From contig JANYBA010000396.1 of the NCBI GenBank assembly GCA_025360985.1, forward strand, positions 1 through 10,694: a DNA stretch of 10,694 bases, read 5' to 3'. The DNA is from Gammaproteobacteria bacterium (lineage in GTDB: Bacteria > Pseudomonadota > Gammaproteobacteria > Xanthomonadales > Xanthomonadaceae). The translations under genes and the position numbers were made by a program. This document shows, piece by piece, positions 1-6,313 of the stretch (the first letter of the stretch is position 1; each line of letters opens with the position of its first letter). Under the pieces are notes generated by a model, which did not search any database, was not told the DNA's origin, and worked only from the letters and a program-made list of their open reading frames with translations.

Positions 1-54
1 CGCGCGAACGGCCCGGCGGCGCGGACCCCTGCCACTGCCGGCCGGGGCGCTGCG

Positions 55-60
55 TATAAT
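55..60 (+). promoter_or_regulatory. -10 box of the DUF47-PiT operon promoter
   Basis: A perfect sigma-70 -10 hexamer, TATAAT, lies 30 bases upstream of the DUF47 start codon, which predicts a leader of roughly 20-25 nt. No good -35 hexamer is visible at 16-18 bp spacing; the sequence at 32-37 is CCACTG. A TG lies near but not exactly at the extended -10 position. A TATAAT in such GC-rich surroundings is unlikely to be accidental, but promoter use is inferred. Confidence 0.55.
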
Positions 61-89
61 GCCCGCGACCCAACGACAGGACCGCGCCC

Positions 90-719
90 ATGTTTTCCCT
101 CCAGACCATCTTCGGCAAGGGCGACAAGTTCTACAGCCTGCTCGAGGCGAGCGCAGCGGCCGCCCGCGAGAGCACCCGGGCCCTGGGCGAACTGCTGGCT
201 ACCCCGCCGGCGCAGCGTTCGCTGGAAAAATTCAAGCTGGCGCGCCAGCGCGAGAAGAACCTGGCCGCGCAGATCAGCCAGGAACTGGTCAACACTTTCG
301 TGACCGCCCTGGAGCGCGAGGACATCGATGCCTTGTCCAGCGCGCTCTACAAGATCCCCAAGATCGTCGAGAAATTCGCCGAGCGCTACATGATCGCCGC
401 CGAACGCCTGGGCGAGGTCGACTTTGCCTCGCGCGCCGCCATGCTCGAGCGCGCCTGCGAAGTCATCGAGGAAATGGTCGGCCTGCTGCGCAAGGGCATG
501 AACATCGACACCAGCAAGGCGCTCAACGACCGCATGCAGGCGATCGAGGCCGAAGCCGACCGGCTGATCCTGGAACTCTACAAGGATACCTACGCGCGCG
601 AGCACGATCCGATGCGCTACCTGATCCTCAAGGACCTGTTCGAACTGCTGGAGAAGGCCATCGACCGCTGCCGCGACGCCGGTAACGTGGTGCACCAGGT
701 CGTGCTGAAGAATTCCTGA
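90..719 (+). CDS. DUF47 / PhoU-like phosphate transport accessory protein
   Basis: Encodes 209 residues of the DUF47 (PhoU_div, TIGR00153-type) family, small all-helical cytoplasmic proteins related to PhoU and usually encoded next to PiT phosphate permeases, whose activity they are thought to modulate. The opening MFSLQTIFGKGDKFYSLLE is typical of the family. The rest is a run of charged amphipathic helices with regularly spaced acidic residues (for example around EREDIDALSSALYKIPKIVE), which in PhoU relatives contribute to metal-binding surfaces. Length fits the family, about 205-225 residues. The ATG at 90 is supported by an AGGA Shine-Dalgarno at 78-81, 8 nt upstream. The stop codon is only 10 nt before the PiT start, with the next gene's ribosome site overlapping it, so the two are surely co-transcribed and probably translationally coupled. 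Family assignment is strong; the exact regulatory role is inferred from context. Confidence 0.93.
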   Translation: MFSLQTIFGKGDKFYSLLEASAAAARESTRALGELLATPPAQRSLEKFKLARQREKNLAAQISQELVNTFVTALEREDIDALSSALYKIPKIVEKFAERYMIAAERLGEVDFASRAAMLERACEVIEEMVGLLRKGMNIDTSKALNDRMQAIEAEADRLILELYKDTYAREHDPMRYLILKDLFELLEKAIDRCRDAGNVVHQVVLKNS

Positions 720-729
720 GGAGCCGGCC

Positions 730-1848
730 GTGCTGACCATGCTCCTGCTCGTCATCGCGACGGCCCTGGTGTTCGAATTCATCAACGGCTTCCACGACAC
801 CGCCAACTCGATCGCCACCGTGGTCGCCACCAAGGTGCTGACGCCGATGCAGGCGGTCGGCCTGGCGGCGGCGGCCAACCTGGTCGGCGCCTTCTACGGC
901 ACCGCCGTCGCCAAGACGATTTCCTCCGGCCTGATCAACACCGATGTCGTGCACGTGAGTTCGCAGGTGCTGATCTGCGCGCTGGCCGGCGGCATCGTCT
1001 GGAACCTGTTCACCTGGTGGCGTGGACTGCCTTCCTCCTCCAGCCACGCCCTGATCGGCGGCCTGTGCGGCGCCGCGGTCGCCGCGGCCGACAACGACTG
1101 GCACGCGCTGATCTGGTCCAAGGCCGGCGAGAACTGGACCAAGAACGGCGGCCTGTTCTGGAAGGTCGTGGTGCCGATGGTCAGCTCGCCCGTGGCTGGA
1201 TTCATGCTCGGTGTCTTGATCATGGGCCTGCTGATGGCGTTGATCAGCACGATGAACGGCAGCGGTGGCTGGCTGGCGCGTGTGTCGCGGCCGCGCTGGG
1301 TGAACGCCGTGTTCGGCAAGGCGCAAATCTTCAGCGCTGGCTACATGGGTTTCGCCCACGGCACCAACGATGCGCAGAAGACCATGGGCATCATCGCCCT
1401 GGCGATCTTCGGAGCGCAGGCCTCGGGCACGCTCGACCATTTGCCGGCTTGGCTGGATTTCCTGCACCCGGATGGCGGCGAGAAGGACATCGACGCCTGG
1501 ATCGTGTTCAGCTGCGCCCTGGTGATGGCGGCAGGCACGGCCGTCGGTGGCTGGCGCATCATCAAAACCCTGGGTCACAAGATGATCAAGCTGCACCCGA
1601 TCAACGGCTTCGCGGCGGAAACCAGTTCGGCGACGATACTGTTCACCGCCGCGCATTTCGGCATGCCGGTCTCGACCACGCACAGCATCTCGACCGCGAT
1701 CATGGGCGTGGGCTTCGCCAAGAATCCGCACGCGCTCAAGTGGACGGTGATCGAGCGGATCATCTGGGCCTGGCTGCTGACGATTCCGGCCGCGGGCGGC
1801 ATCAGCTGGGCGCTGGTGCGCTTGCTCCGCAATTACGGCTGGGCCTGA
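730..1848 (+). CDS. pit: PiT-family inorganic phosphate transporter
   Basis: A 372-residue integral inner-membrane permease of the PiT/PHO4 family, which imports inorganic phosphate (in bacteria, generally as a neutral metal-phosphate complex) by cation symport. Both inverted-repeat signatures are present. The first half has GFHDTANS at residues 20-27 and PSSSSHA at 101-107. The second half has GFAHGTNDAQK at 207-217 and MPVSTTH at 312-318. Each half contributes an aspartate/asparagine motif and a serine-rich re-entrant loop. Multiple hydrophobic segments alternate with short loops. GTG at 730 is preferred over ATG at 739 because GAGGAG at 718-723 lies 6 nt before the GTG but 15 nt before the ATG. 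The DUF47 partner directly upstream points to a low-affinity constitutive Pit-type system; no PHO-box was recognised upstream. The gene ends just before the REP-like repeat at 1865. Confidence 0.95.
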   Translation: MLTMLLLVIATALVFEFINGFHDTANSIATVVATKVLTPMQAVGLAAAANLVGAFYGTAVAKTISSGLINTDVVHVSSQVLICALAGGIVWNLFTWWRGLPSSSSHALIGGLCGAAVAAADNDWHALIWSKAGENWTKNGGLFWKVVVPMVSSPVAGFMLGVLIMGLLMALISTMNGSGGWLARVSRPRWVNAVFGKAQIFSAGYMGFAHGTNDAQKTMGIIALAIFGAQASGTLDHLPAWLDFLHPDGGEKDIDAWIVFSCALVMAAGTAVGGWRIIKTLGHKMIKLHPINGFAAETSSATILFTAAHFGMPVSTTHSISTAIMGVGFAKNPHALKWTVIERIIWAWLLTIPAAGGISWALVRLLRNYGWA

Positions 1849-1864
1849 TCTTGCGGGACGCTTT

Positions 1865-1929
1865 TGTGGGAGGGGCTTTAGCCCCGACTTAGCGCCGCCA
1901 AAGACGTCGGGGCTGAAGCCCCTCCCACA
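1865..1929. repeat. REP/REPIN-like inverted repeat between convergent genes
   Basis: Two 24-nt arms at 1865-1888 and 1906-1929 are reverse complements with one difference, which becomes a G-U pair in RNA. They flank a 17-nt loop. Each arm also holds a small internal hairpin: GGGGC-TTTA-GCCCC in the left arm and the matching GGGGC-TGAA-GCCCC in the right. The GTGGGAGGGGC...AGCCCCGAC motif resembles the intergenic REP-type repeats common in Lysobacterales and pseudomonads, here paired head-to-head as in REPINs. It fills the gap between the convergent PiT and YbjN-like genes. There is no U-tract on either side, so it is not a canonical intrinsic terminator, although the long stem could protect 3' ends or impede polymerase. 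No transposase is nearby. Confidence 0.85.
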
Positions 1930-1937
1930 TTCGCCGG

Positions 1938-2345
1938 CTACAGCAAGTCGCCGCCGGCGGAAAGCATGCGCTCAAGATTGTCGCCGAGGCCGCCGATCTC
2001 CAGGATCATCCGGTCGATCTCGGCTGGCGTCAGGGCGTCGTAGGGGCGGTTTTCGCACAACTGCAGGTAGGGCACCGAATCGAGCTCGCCGATCGCCAGG
2101 TAGCCGACCCGGCGGTGCCAATTGAAAGCGAGCATGCGCCGGGCATCGATCCCGGTCACCGGCGCAACCGCGGTGCTCACGCGCAGGTATTTGCGGCCGT
2201 CCTCGCCGTCGAGTTCCGACAGGAAGATGCTCTGGTGGCGTCGGCCCTGCGCCAGCGACAGCTCCACGCAGACCAGATAGGGATCGCGCGCGGTGATCTT
2301 GTACTTGCCCTGGACGTGGCTGCTGATTTTTTCGAAATTCTGCAT
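1938..2345 (-). CDS. Small YbjN/CesT-like protein of unknown function
   Basis: A 135-residue cytoplasmic protein with no signal peptide or membrane segment. I do not recognise a characterised orthologue. The pattern resembles the YbjN / type III secretion chaperone-like fold: an N-terminal helix (residues 1-12), alternating strands around YLVCVELSLAQGRRHQSIFL and KYLRVSTAVAPV, a central helix ARRMLAFNW, two strands ending in PYLQLCENRP, and a C-terminal helix LTPAEIDRMILEIGGLGDNL followed by ERMLSAGGDLL. Proteins of this fold often act as small chaperone or adaptor proteins, but no function can be assigned here. The ATG at 2343-2345 is chosen because the homology-like pattern begins there and a TAGAAT -10 box lies just upstream; a longer in-frame extension would run through the divergent ATL gene. 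The only ribosome-site candidate is a weak AGG about 7 nt upstream. Real gene likely, family assignment tentative. Confidence 0.75.
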   Translation of the reverse strand: MQNFEKISSHVQGKYKITARDPYLVCVELSLAQGRRHQSIFLSELDGEDGRKYLRVSTAVAPVTGIDARRMLAFNWHRRVGYLAIGELDSVPYLQLCENRPYDALTPAEIDRMILEIGGLGDNLERMLSAGGDLL

Positions 2346-2369
2346 GGGGTAGCCTGCTTCCTGAGCGCG

Positions 2370-2376
2370 TATTCTA
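2370..2376. promoter_or_regulatory. Overlapping divergent -10 boxes
   Basis: The 7-bp sequence TATTCTA reads as TAGAAT on the minus strand (2376-2371, 5/6 match to TATAAT) and TATTCT on the plus strand (2370-2375, 4/6). The minus-strand box lies about 25 bases before the YbjN-like start and has a partial -35, CAGACT, at 2399-2394 with a 17-bp spacer inside the ATL coding region. The plus-strand box ends 8 bases before the ATL ATG and lacks a recognisable -35. The two genes' start codons are separated by only 38 bp, so any promoters must share this space. Promoter identity is inferred from sequence match only. Confidence 0.4.
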
Positions 2377-2383
2377 GCCCCGC

Positions 2384-2722
2384 ATGCCCGGAAAGTCTGC
2401 CGCCGACAGGATCCTCGCCGCCATCCGCGCCGTGCCGCGCGGCCAGGTTGCCGGCTATGGCGAGATCGCACGCCGCGCCGGGCTGCCCGGTCGGGCGCGA
2501 CTGGTCGCCAAACTGGTGTCGGAGAACGACGACCCCAAGCTGCCCTGGCACCGCGTCCTGCGTTCGGACGGGCGCATCGCCATTCCCGTCGATTCGCCCA
2601 GTCATGCCGAACAGGTACAACGGCTGCGCGCCGAGGGCGTGGTGGTCGAGAACGGCCGCGTGCGCGGGCAGCGCGCGGCGGCGAGCCTGGATGAGGTGTT
2701 GTGGGCGCCGCCTCGTCGCTGA
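2384..2722 (+). CDS. atl: Alkyltransferase-like protein (ATL, MGMT-family DNA-binding)
   Basis: A 112-residue protein matching the DNA-binding domain of O6-alkylguanine-DNA alkyltransferases. The catalytic PCHR motif reads PWHR (residues 54-57), with Trp55 where the alkyl-accepting cysteine would be. That substitution defines the ATL family (E. coli YbaZ/eATL, S. pombe Atl1). ATLs bind O6-alkylguanine lesions, flip out the base without repairing it, and hand large adducts to nucleotide excision repair. The family core is visible: ILAAIRAVPRGQVAGYGEIA (helix-turn-helix start) and RLVAKLVSENDDPKLPWHRV. Length, about 100-115 residues, matches stand-alone ATLs. The ATG at 2384 is the first possible start after an in-frame TAG at 2375-2377, and the homology begins within a few residues of it. 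No Shine-Dalgarno precedes it, so the mRNA may be leaderless. It is divergent from the YbjN-like gene. Confidence 0.92.
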   Translation: MPGKSAADRILAAIRAVPRGQVAGYGEIARRAGLPGRARLVAKLVSENDDPKLPWHRVLRSDGRIAIPVDSPSHAEQVQRLRAEGVVVENGRVRGQRAAASLDEVLWAPPRR

Positions 2723-2737
2723 CGCGGTGCGAGCGGC

Positions 2738-2743
2738 TATCAT
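2738..2743 (+). promoter_or_regulatory. Candidate -10 box for the rhomboid gene
   Basis: TATCAT (5/6 match to TATAAT) lies 27 bases before the rhomboid ATG and just after the ATL stop codon, predicting a leader of about 20 nt. The -35 is not convincing; CTGACG at 2719-2724 is too close, with a 13-bp spacer. The rhomboid gene could also be read from the ATL promoter, as both are on the plus strand with a 48-nt gap. Confidence 0.35.
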
Positions 2744-2770
2744 GCGGCATCACCAGCCACGAGTTCGTCG

Positions 2771-3448
2771 ATGAATCGGATACCTCCCGTCACGCAGGCC
2801 CTGTTGATGGCCATGGCGATCCTGTTCCTGTTGCAGACTTTCATCGGCAACGAGACCTTCGCGCAACTGATGCTCTGGCCCTGGGGTGATTTCCCGGTCG
2901 GCACCGACGCCGACGGCTTGCCGACGACGATCGGGTTCATGCCTTGGCAATTGGTCACTTATGCATTCCTGCACGGCAGCATGGGGCACTTGTTCTTCAA
3001 TGCCCTCGCCTTGTTCCAGTTCGGTGGCCGGCTCGAGGACGTGTGGGGGCCGAAGCGCTATGCGCTGTTCTTCTTCACTTGCGTCGTCGGCGCGGGCCTT
3101 TGCCAATTGGGCGTCAGCTCGTGGCTGTACGACCCGAACGTCGGCCCGATTCCCACCATCGGTGCCTCCGGCGGGATTTATGGCCTGCTGCTTGCCTACG
3201 GCATGTTGTTCCCGCGGGAGCGCGTGATGCTGCTGATTCCACCGATACCGATGTCAGCGCGCACGCTTGTCATCGTATTTGGCGTCATCGAACTGGTGCT
3301 CGGTGTTACCGGCACCGCCTCCGGCATCGCCCACTTCGCCCACCTCGGCGGCATGTTGTTCGGCTGGCTGCTGCTGCGTTACTGGCGCGGCCAACCGCCA
3401 TTCTCGCGCAAGAAACCGCCGCCGCCGAAGTTCCGCATCGTCAGCTAG
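2771..3448 (+). CDS. Rhomboid family intramembrane serine protease
   Basis: A 225-residue polytopic membrane protein of the rhomboid family, which cleaves substrate transmembrane helices within the inner membrane. The catalytic serine is in GASGG at residues 131-135 (Ser133) and the catalytic histidine in AHLGG at 190-194 (His191). The upstream HGSMGHLFFN motif (His68, His73, Asn77) supplies the conserved residues of the second helix, including the oxyanion-stabilising His/Asn positions. About six transmembrane segments are seen: residues about 8-25, 60-82, 95-112, 132-148, 160-180 and 187-205. It ends in a basic proline-rich cytoplasmic tail with a PPPP run. There is no extra N-terminal cytoplasmic domain as in E. 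coli GlpG. The ATG at 2771 directly precedes the first hydrophobic helix; only a weak GAG ribosome site is seen. Its TAG stop overlaps the stop of the rapA reading frame on the opposite strand. Substrates unknown. Confidence 0.94.
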   Translation: MNRIPPVTQALLMAMAILFLLQTFIGNETFAQLMLWPWGDFPVGTDADGLPTTIGFMPWQLVTYAFLHGSMGHLFFNALALFQFGGRLEDVWGPKRYALFFFTCVVGAGLCQLGVSSWLYDPNVGPIPTIGASGGIYGLLLAYGMLFPRERVMLLIPPIPMSARTLVIVFGVIELVLGVTGTASGIAHFAHLGGMLFGWLLLRYWRGQPPFSRKKPPPPKFRIVS

Positions 3449-3786
3449 CGGCGCAGCGACAGGAAATCCGGGTTGGCGACCAGACGCAACGCGTCCATTC
3501 GCGGCCGCGCGTTGCCGATCGCTACCAGCAATTGCGCGCGCTCATTGCGCAGGGCCGCGATCTCTTCCGGACGCACCGCCGGGTTGACCCGGGCCAGTGC
3601 TTCCAGTCGCGAGATCGCTGCGTCGAGCGCGGCGCCGGCCCTGGCGGCGGCTTCGGCCGCGTATTCGGCGCAGCGCAGCTCGCCTTGCTCGTGCGCCTTC
3701 GCCAGCATTGGCGGAATCAGGGCTGCCAACAATTTTCGTTGCGGCGCGAGGTCGAACTGGCGGTCGCCGGCGCGCAGGCGTGCACG
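3445..3786 (-). pseudogene. rapA: Severed C-terminal segment of rapA, downstream of an in-frame stop
   Basis: These 113 sense codons plus TAG continue exactly in the reading frame of the rapA ORF after its TAA at 3789-3787. The segment aligns with the end of E. coli RapA as I recall it: SRLEALARVNPAVRPEEIAA here against [20 protein letters not shown] there, then RMDALRLV against RLDALRLI, with similar helix spacing before them. There are no further stops or frameshifts. Separate translation is doubtful. The candidate starts are TTG at 3732 or 3729 and ATG at 3708 (87 residues), none with a Shine-Dalgarno. In RapA this region is the C-terminal domain packing on the helicase body. I read it as the remnant of a recently broken gene, or as an artefact of one miscalled base. 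Its own stop overlaps the convergent rhomboid stop (CTAG). Confidence 0.85.
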
Positions 3787-6312
3787 TTAGCTCGGGGCGA
3801 ATTCCGGTCGCGGCTGCAGCCGGCTGTCGATCGCCACCGTCAACGGCATCGCCGGCAGGAATCGTTCCAGGTTCAGCGCCGGCGGGGCGATGGCTTCGAG
3901 CACGAACACCGCTTCGAGCACGGCGCTGCGCGGCGGCAACGCATCGTCGGTCAGGAACGCCGCGTTGCCATCCTCGCTCGACAACAGCATTTCCTGCGCC
4001 GAGCGCAGCATCGGGTGGTCGGCGCGAAGGTACAGAAGGTCGTCGCGCGCCAGCGCGGTGGCGCGATCGAAGGTGGCCGAACGCGGTCCGGCCTTGAGTT
4101 CCTCGAAGCCCTCGATGCTCTGGTGTTCGGGGTCGAGCAGCCACACAGACGCGCCGATCGGCTCGGAATGCACGCCGAAGGATTCGAGCAGTCGCAAGGC
4201 GTAATCGTCGTGGGCCTGGGCAGCATCGTCCTCGCGCAGCAGCGTCGCCAGATCGGTCGCGTTGCCATCGCCATGGACGCGCTGGTGCACGCGTTCGAGC
4301 AGCCAGTCACGACCGCGAGCGATGTCGTCGGCGAGCGCGGCGTGGCTGCGCTGGCTGCGCTCGACCAGGGCCGCCATGGCCGGTTCGCGGGCATCGCGGT
4401 CGAGTTCGACCACTTGCAGTAACTCGCCACCGAACTGCCGCAGCAGGCCGCGGCCGTCGGCCACGACCTGGTCGAACGCGCCCAGGCCTTCGTCCATCCA
4501 GCGCTGCAGAACTTCCTGGGCGCTGCCGGCGATCGCGGCGGCGTGCAGGTGCACGTCGCCCGGCTGGCCGATGCGGTCGAGCCGGCCGATGCGTTGTTCG
4601 AGCATGTCCGGGTGGAAGGGCAGGTCCCACAGGATCAAATGCTGGGCGAACTGGAAATTGCGGCCCTCGGCGCCGATTTCCGAGGCGATCAACAGGCGCG
4701 CGCCGTCCGGATCGGCGAAGAACGCGGCGTTGCGATCGCGCTGCAGCAGGTTCATGTCTTCGTGGAAGCGGGCGATGGTGAGGCTGTGGTGGCTGCGCAG
4801 GCGCAGCACTTCCTCCAGCGCCTGCACCTTGGCGCGGGTGCGGCAGAGCAGCAGCGCCTTGGCCGGCGCGATCGCTTCGAGCGTGGCGACCAGCCAGTCG
4901 GTGCGCGGGTCCTCGCGGTAATCGTGGGCCGGTTCGTCGCGGGCGTCGCCGAGGTCGTGCTCGAATTCGGCGCGCAGCCGCGCCAGCAGCAATTCGTCGT
5001 TGGACTCGGCCAGCGTCTGCAGATGCGGCACGCGCAGCGGGAAGCCGCCGACCACCGCGCGCCGGTGCCGGATCATCACCCGTCCCGTGCCGTGGCGGTC
5101 GATCAGGTCGGCGAGCAGGGAGTCGCGCGCCTCGGCATCGCCGGCGGCGACCCGACCGAGCCGCGCGGCGAGGGCATCGGCAGCGGCGGGAAACAGCGGC
5201 GCCAGCGTTTCCATGTCGCCCGTGGTCAAGGTGTCGCCGGCATCGAGTCGTTCGGCCAGAGCCGACACCGCCAGGTAGCCGTGCTGCTCGGCGCGAAAAG
5301 CGTCCAGGTCGGCGTGGCGCGCGGGATCAAGCAGGCGCAGGCGCGCGAAGTGCCCGCCCTGTCCAAGTTGTTCGGGCGTTGCCGACAACAGCAGCAGCCC
5401 CGGCGTTTGCCGCGACAGCGACTCGACCAGATCGTAGGCGGGACTGCTGGATTCCGGCGTCCAGGCGAGGTGGTGGGCCTCGTCCACCAGCAGCATGTCC
5501 CAGCTCGCGGCAAGCGCCTGGTCGGCGCGCTTGCCGTGGCTGGCCAGCCAGTCGACCGAGGCGATGATGCACTGCTCGTCTTCGAAGGGATTGCGCGATT
5601 CGACGCTGCCGGCCAACTCGAGCGACTCGCAGCGTTCCTCGTCGTAGATCGCGAAAGCAAGATTGAATCGACGCAGCAATTCCACGAACCATTGGTGCAC
5701 GAGGCTGTCGGGCACCAGGATCAGCACGCGCGCGGCGCGGCCACTGGCCAAGGCTTGCGCGACCGCGAGGCAGGCTTCGATGGTCTTGCCCAGGCCGACC
5801 TCGTCGGCGAGCAGCAGGCGCGGGGGCCGGCGCTCGGAGGCGATCTCGGCCACGCGCAATTGATGCGGTATCAGGTCGATGCGCGCGCCCAGCACGCCCC
5901 AGCCAGGGTGACTACGCGCCGCTGCGCGGCGCTCGAGGGTCTCATGGCGCAATTCGAATCGGTCGTTGCGATCGACGCGCCCGCCCAACAGGCGCGCGTC
6001 GGCTTGCGAGACCGGTTGTTCGGCATCGAGTTCGCCCTCGCCATGCACGCAGCCCGGGCACTGGTAGCGGATCAGGCCATCGGTTTCCTCGATCCGCTCG
6101 ACCACCTTGCCGCTACCGCCGACCTGGATGCGGTCGCCCGGACGAAAGGCGGCGCGCAGTAAGGGCGCGCTGCCGATCGCGTACAGCCGCACGGTGTCCG
6201 AGCCTGCGAAAACCAACTGCACCTGCCGGCCCTGCACGCGCAGCACCGTGCCCAGGCCGAGTTCCGGTTCGGCGCTGCTGAACCAGCGCTGCCCTGGCAG
6301 GAAATCCGCCAT
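3787..6312 (-). CDS. rapA: RNA polymerase-associated ATPase/helicase RapA, prematurely terminated
   Basis: Encodes 841 residues of RapA (HepA), a Swi2/Snf2-type ATPase that binds RNA polymerase and promotes its recycling after termination. The start MADFLPGQRWFSSAEPELGL matches the E. coli start, with its Tudor-like N-terminal domain over about residues 1-105. Helicase motifs follow in order: Walker A DEVGLGKT at 170-177, DEAH at 277-280, a SATPEQLG motif shortly after, ASEIGAEGRNFQFA, and motif VI QRIGRLDRIGQ beginning at Gln573, with the arginines expected to sense ATP. All ATPase residues look intact. ATG 6312-6310 is chosen by homology; the upstream M13-like gene stops 1 nt earlier (TGACATG), implying one operon with coupled translation. 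No strong ribosome site is seen. The frame ends at TAA 3789-3787, about 113 residues short of the family end (E. coli RapA is 968 residues); read through, the product would be 955. Whether the short form works is unknown. Confidence 0.9.
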   Translation of the reverse strand: MADFLPGQRWFSSAEPELGLGTVLRVQGRQVQLVFAGSDTVRLYAIGSAPLLRAAFRPGDRIQVGGSGKVVERIEETDGLIRYQCPGCVHGEGELDAEQPVSQADARLLGGRVDRNDRFELRHETLERRAAARSHPGWGVLGARIDLIPHQLRVAEIASERRPPRLLLADEVGLGKTIEACLAVAQALASGRAARVLILVPDSLVHQWFVELLRRFNLAFAIYDEERCESLELAGSVESRNPFEDEQCIIASVDWLASHGKRADQALAASWDMLLVDEAHHLAWTPESSSPAYDLVESLSRQTPGLLLLSATPEQLGQGGHFARLRLLDPARHADLDAFRAEQHGYLAVSALAERLDAGDTLTTGDMETLAPLFPAAADALAARLGRVAAGDAEARDSLLADLIDRHGTGRVMIRHRRAVVGGFPLRVPHLQTLAESNDELLLARLRAEFEHDLGDARDEPAHDYREDPRTDWLVATLEAIAPAKALLLCRTRAKVQALEEVLRLRSHHSLTIARFHEDMNLLQRDRNAAFFADPDGARLLIASEIGAEGRNFQFAQHLILWDLPFHPDMLEQRIGRLDRIGQPGDVHLHAAAIAGSAQEVLQRWMDEGLGAFDQVVADGRGLLRQFGGELLQVVELDRDAREPAMAALVERSQRSHAALADDIARGRDWLLERVHQRVHGDGNATDLATLLREDDAAQAHDDYALRLLESFGVHSEPIGASVWLLDPEHQSIEGFEELKAGPRSATFDRATALARDDLLYLRADHPMLRSAQEMLLSSEDGNAAFLTDDALPPRSAVLEAVFVLEAIAPPALNLERFLPAMPLTVAIDSRLQPRPEFAPS

Positions 6313-6313
6313 G

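Noticed and set aside
1..54. Possible end of an upstream gene or RNA
   Set aside because: The stretch is only GC-rich sequence with no stop-codon context, motif or hairpin that could support a call.
59..685. 208-codon plus-strand frame starting in the TATAAT box
   Set aside because: It is an out-of-frame shadow of the DUF47 gene with Arg/Gly-rich content and no ribosome site.
1865..1929. Canonical bidirectional intrinsic terminator
   Set aside because: The stem is strong but no T-tract follows on either strand, so it fits a REP-type repeat better. A role in 3'-end protection remains possible.
3445..3732. Independent 95-residue minus-strand gene starting at TTG 3732
   Set aside because: It lies in the same frame as rapA directly after its stop, matches the RapA C-terminus, and has no ribosome site before any candidate start. 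It is better read as the severed end of rapA.
2944..4422. 492-codon plus-strand frame crossing rhomboid and the rapA 3' end
   Set aside because: It begins inside the rhomboid gene in another frame, spans two unrelated genes, and gives a low-complexity translation.
4543..6162. 539-codon plus-strand open frame antisense to rapA
   Set aside because: It lies fully opposite conserved RapA helicase motifs, has low-complexity Arg/Gln/Ala-rich content typical of antisense frames in GC-rich coding DNA, and shows no recognisable domain or ribosome site.
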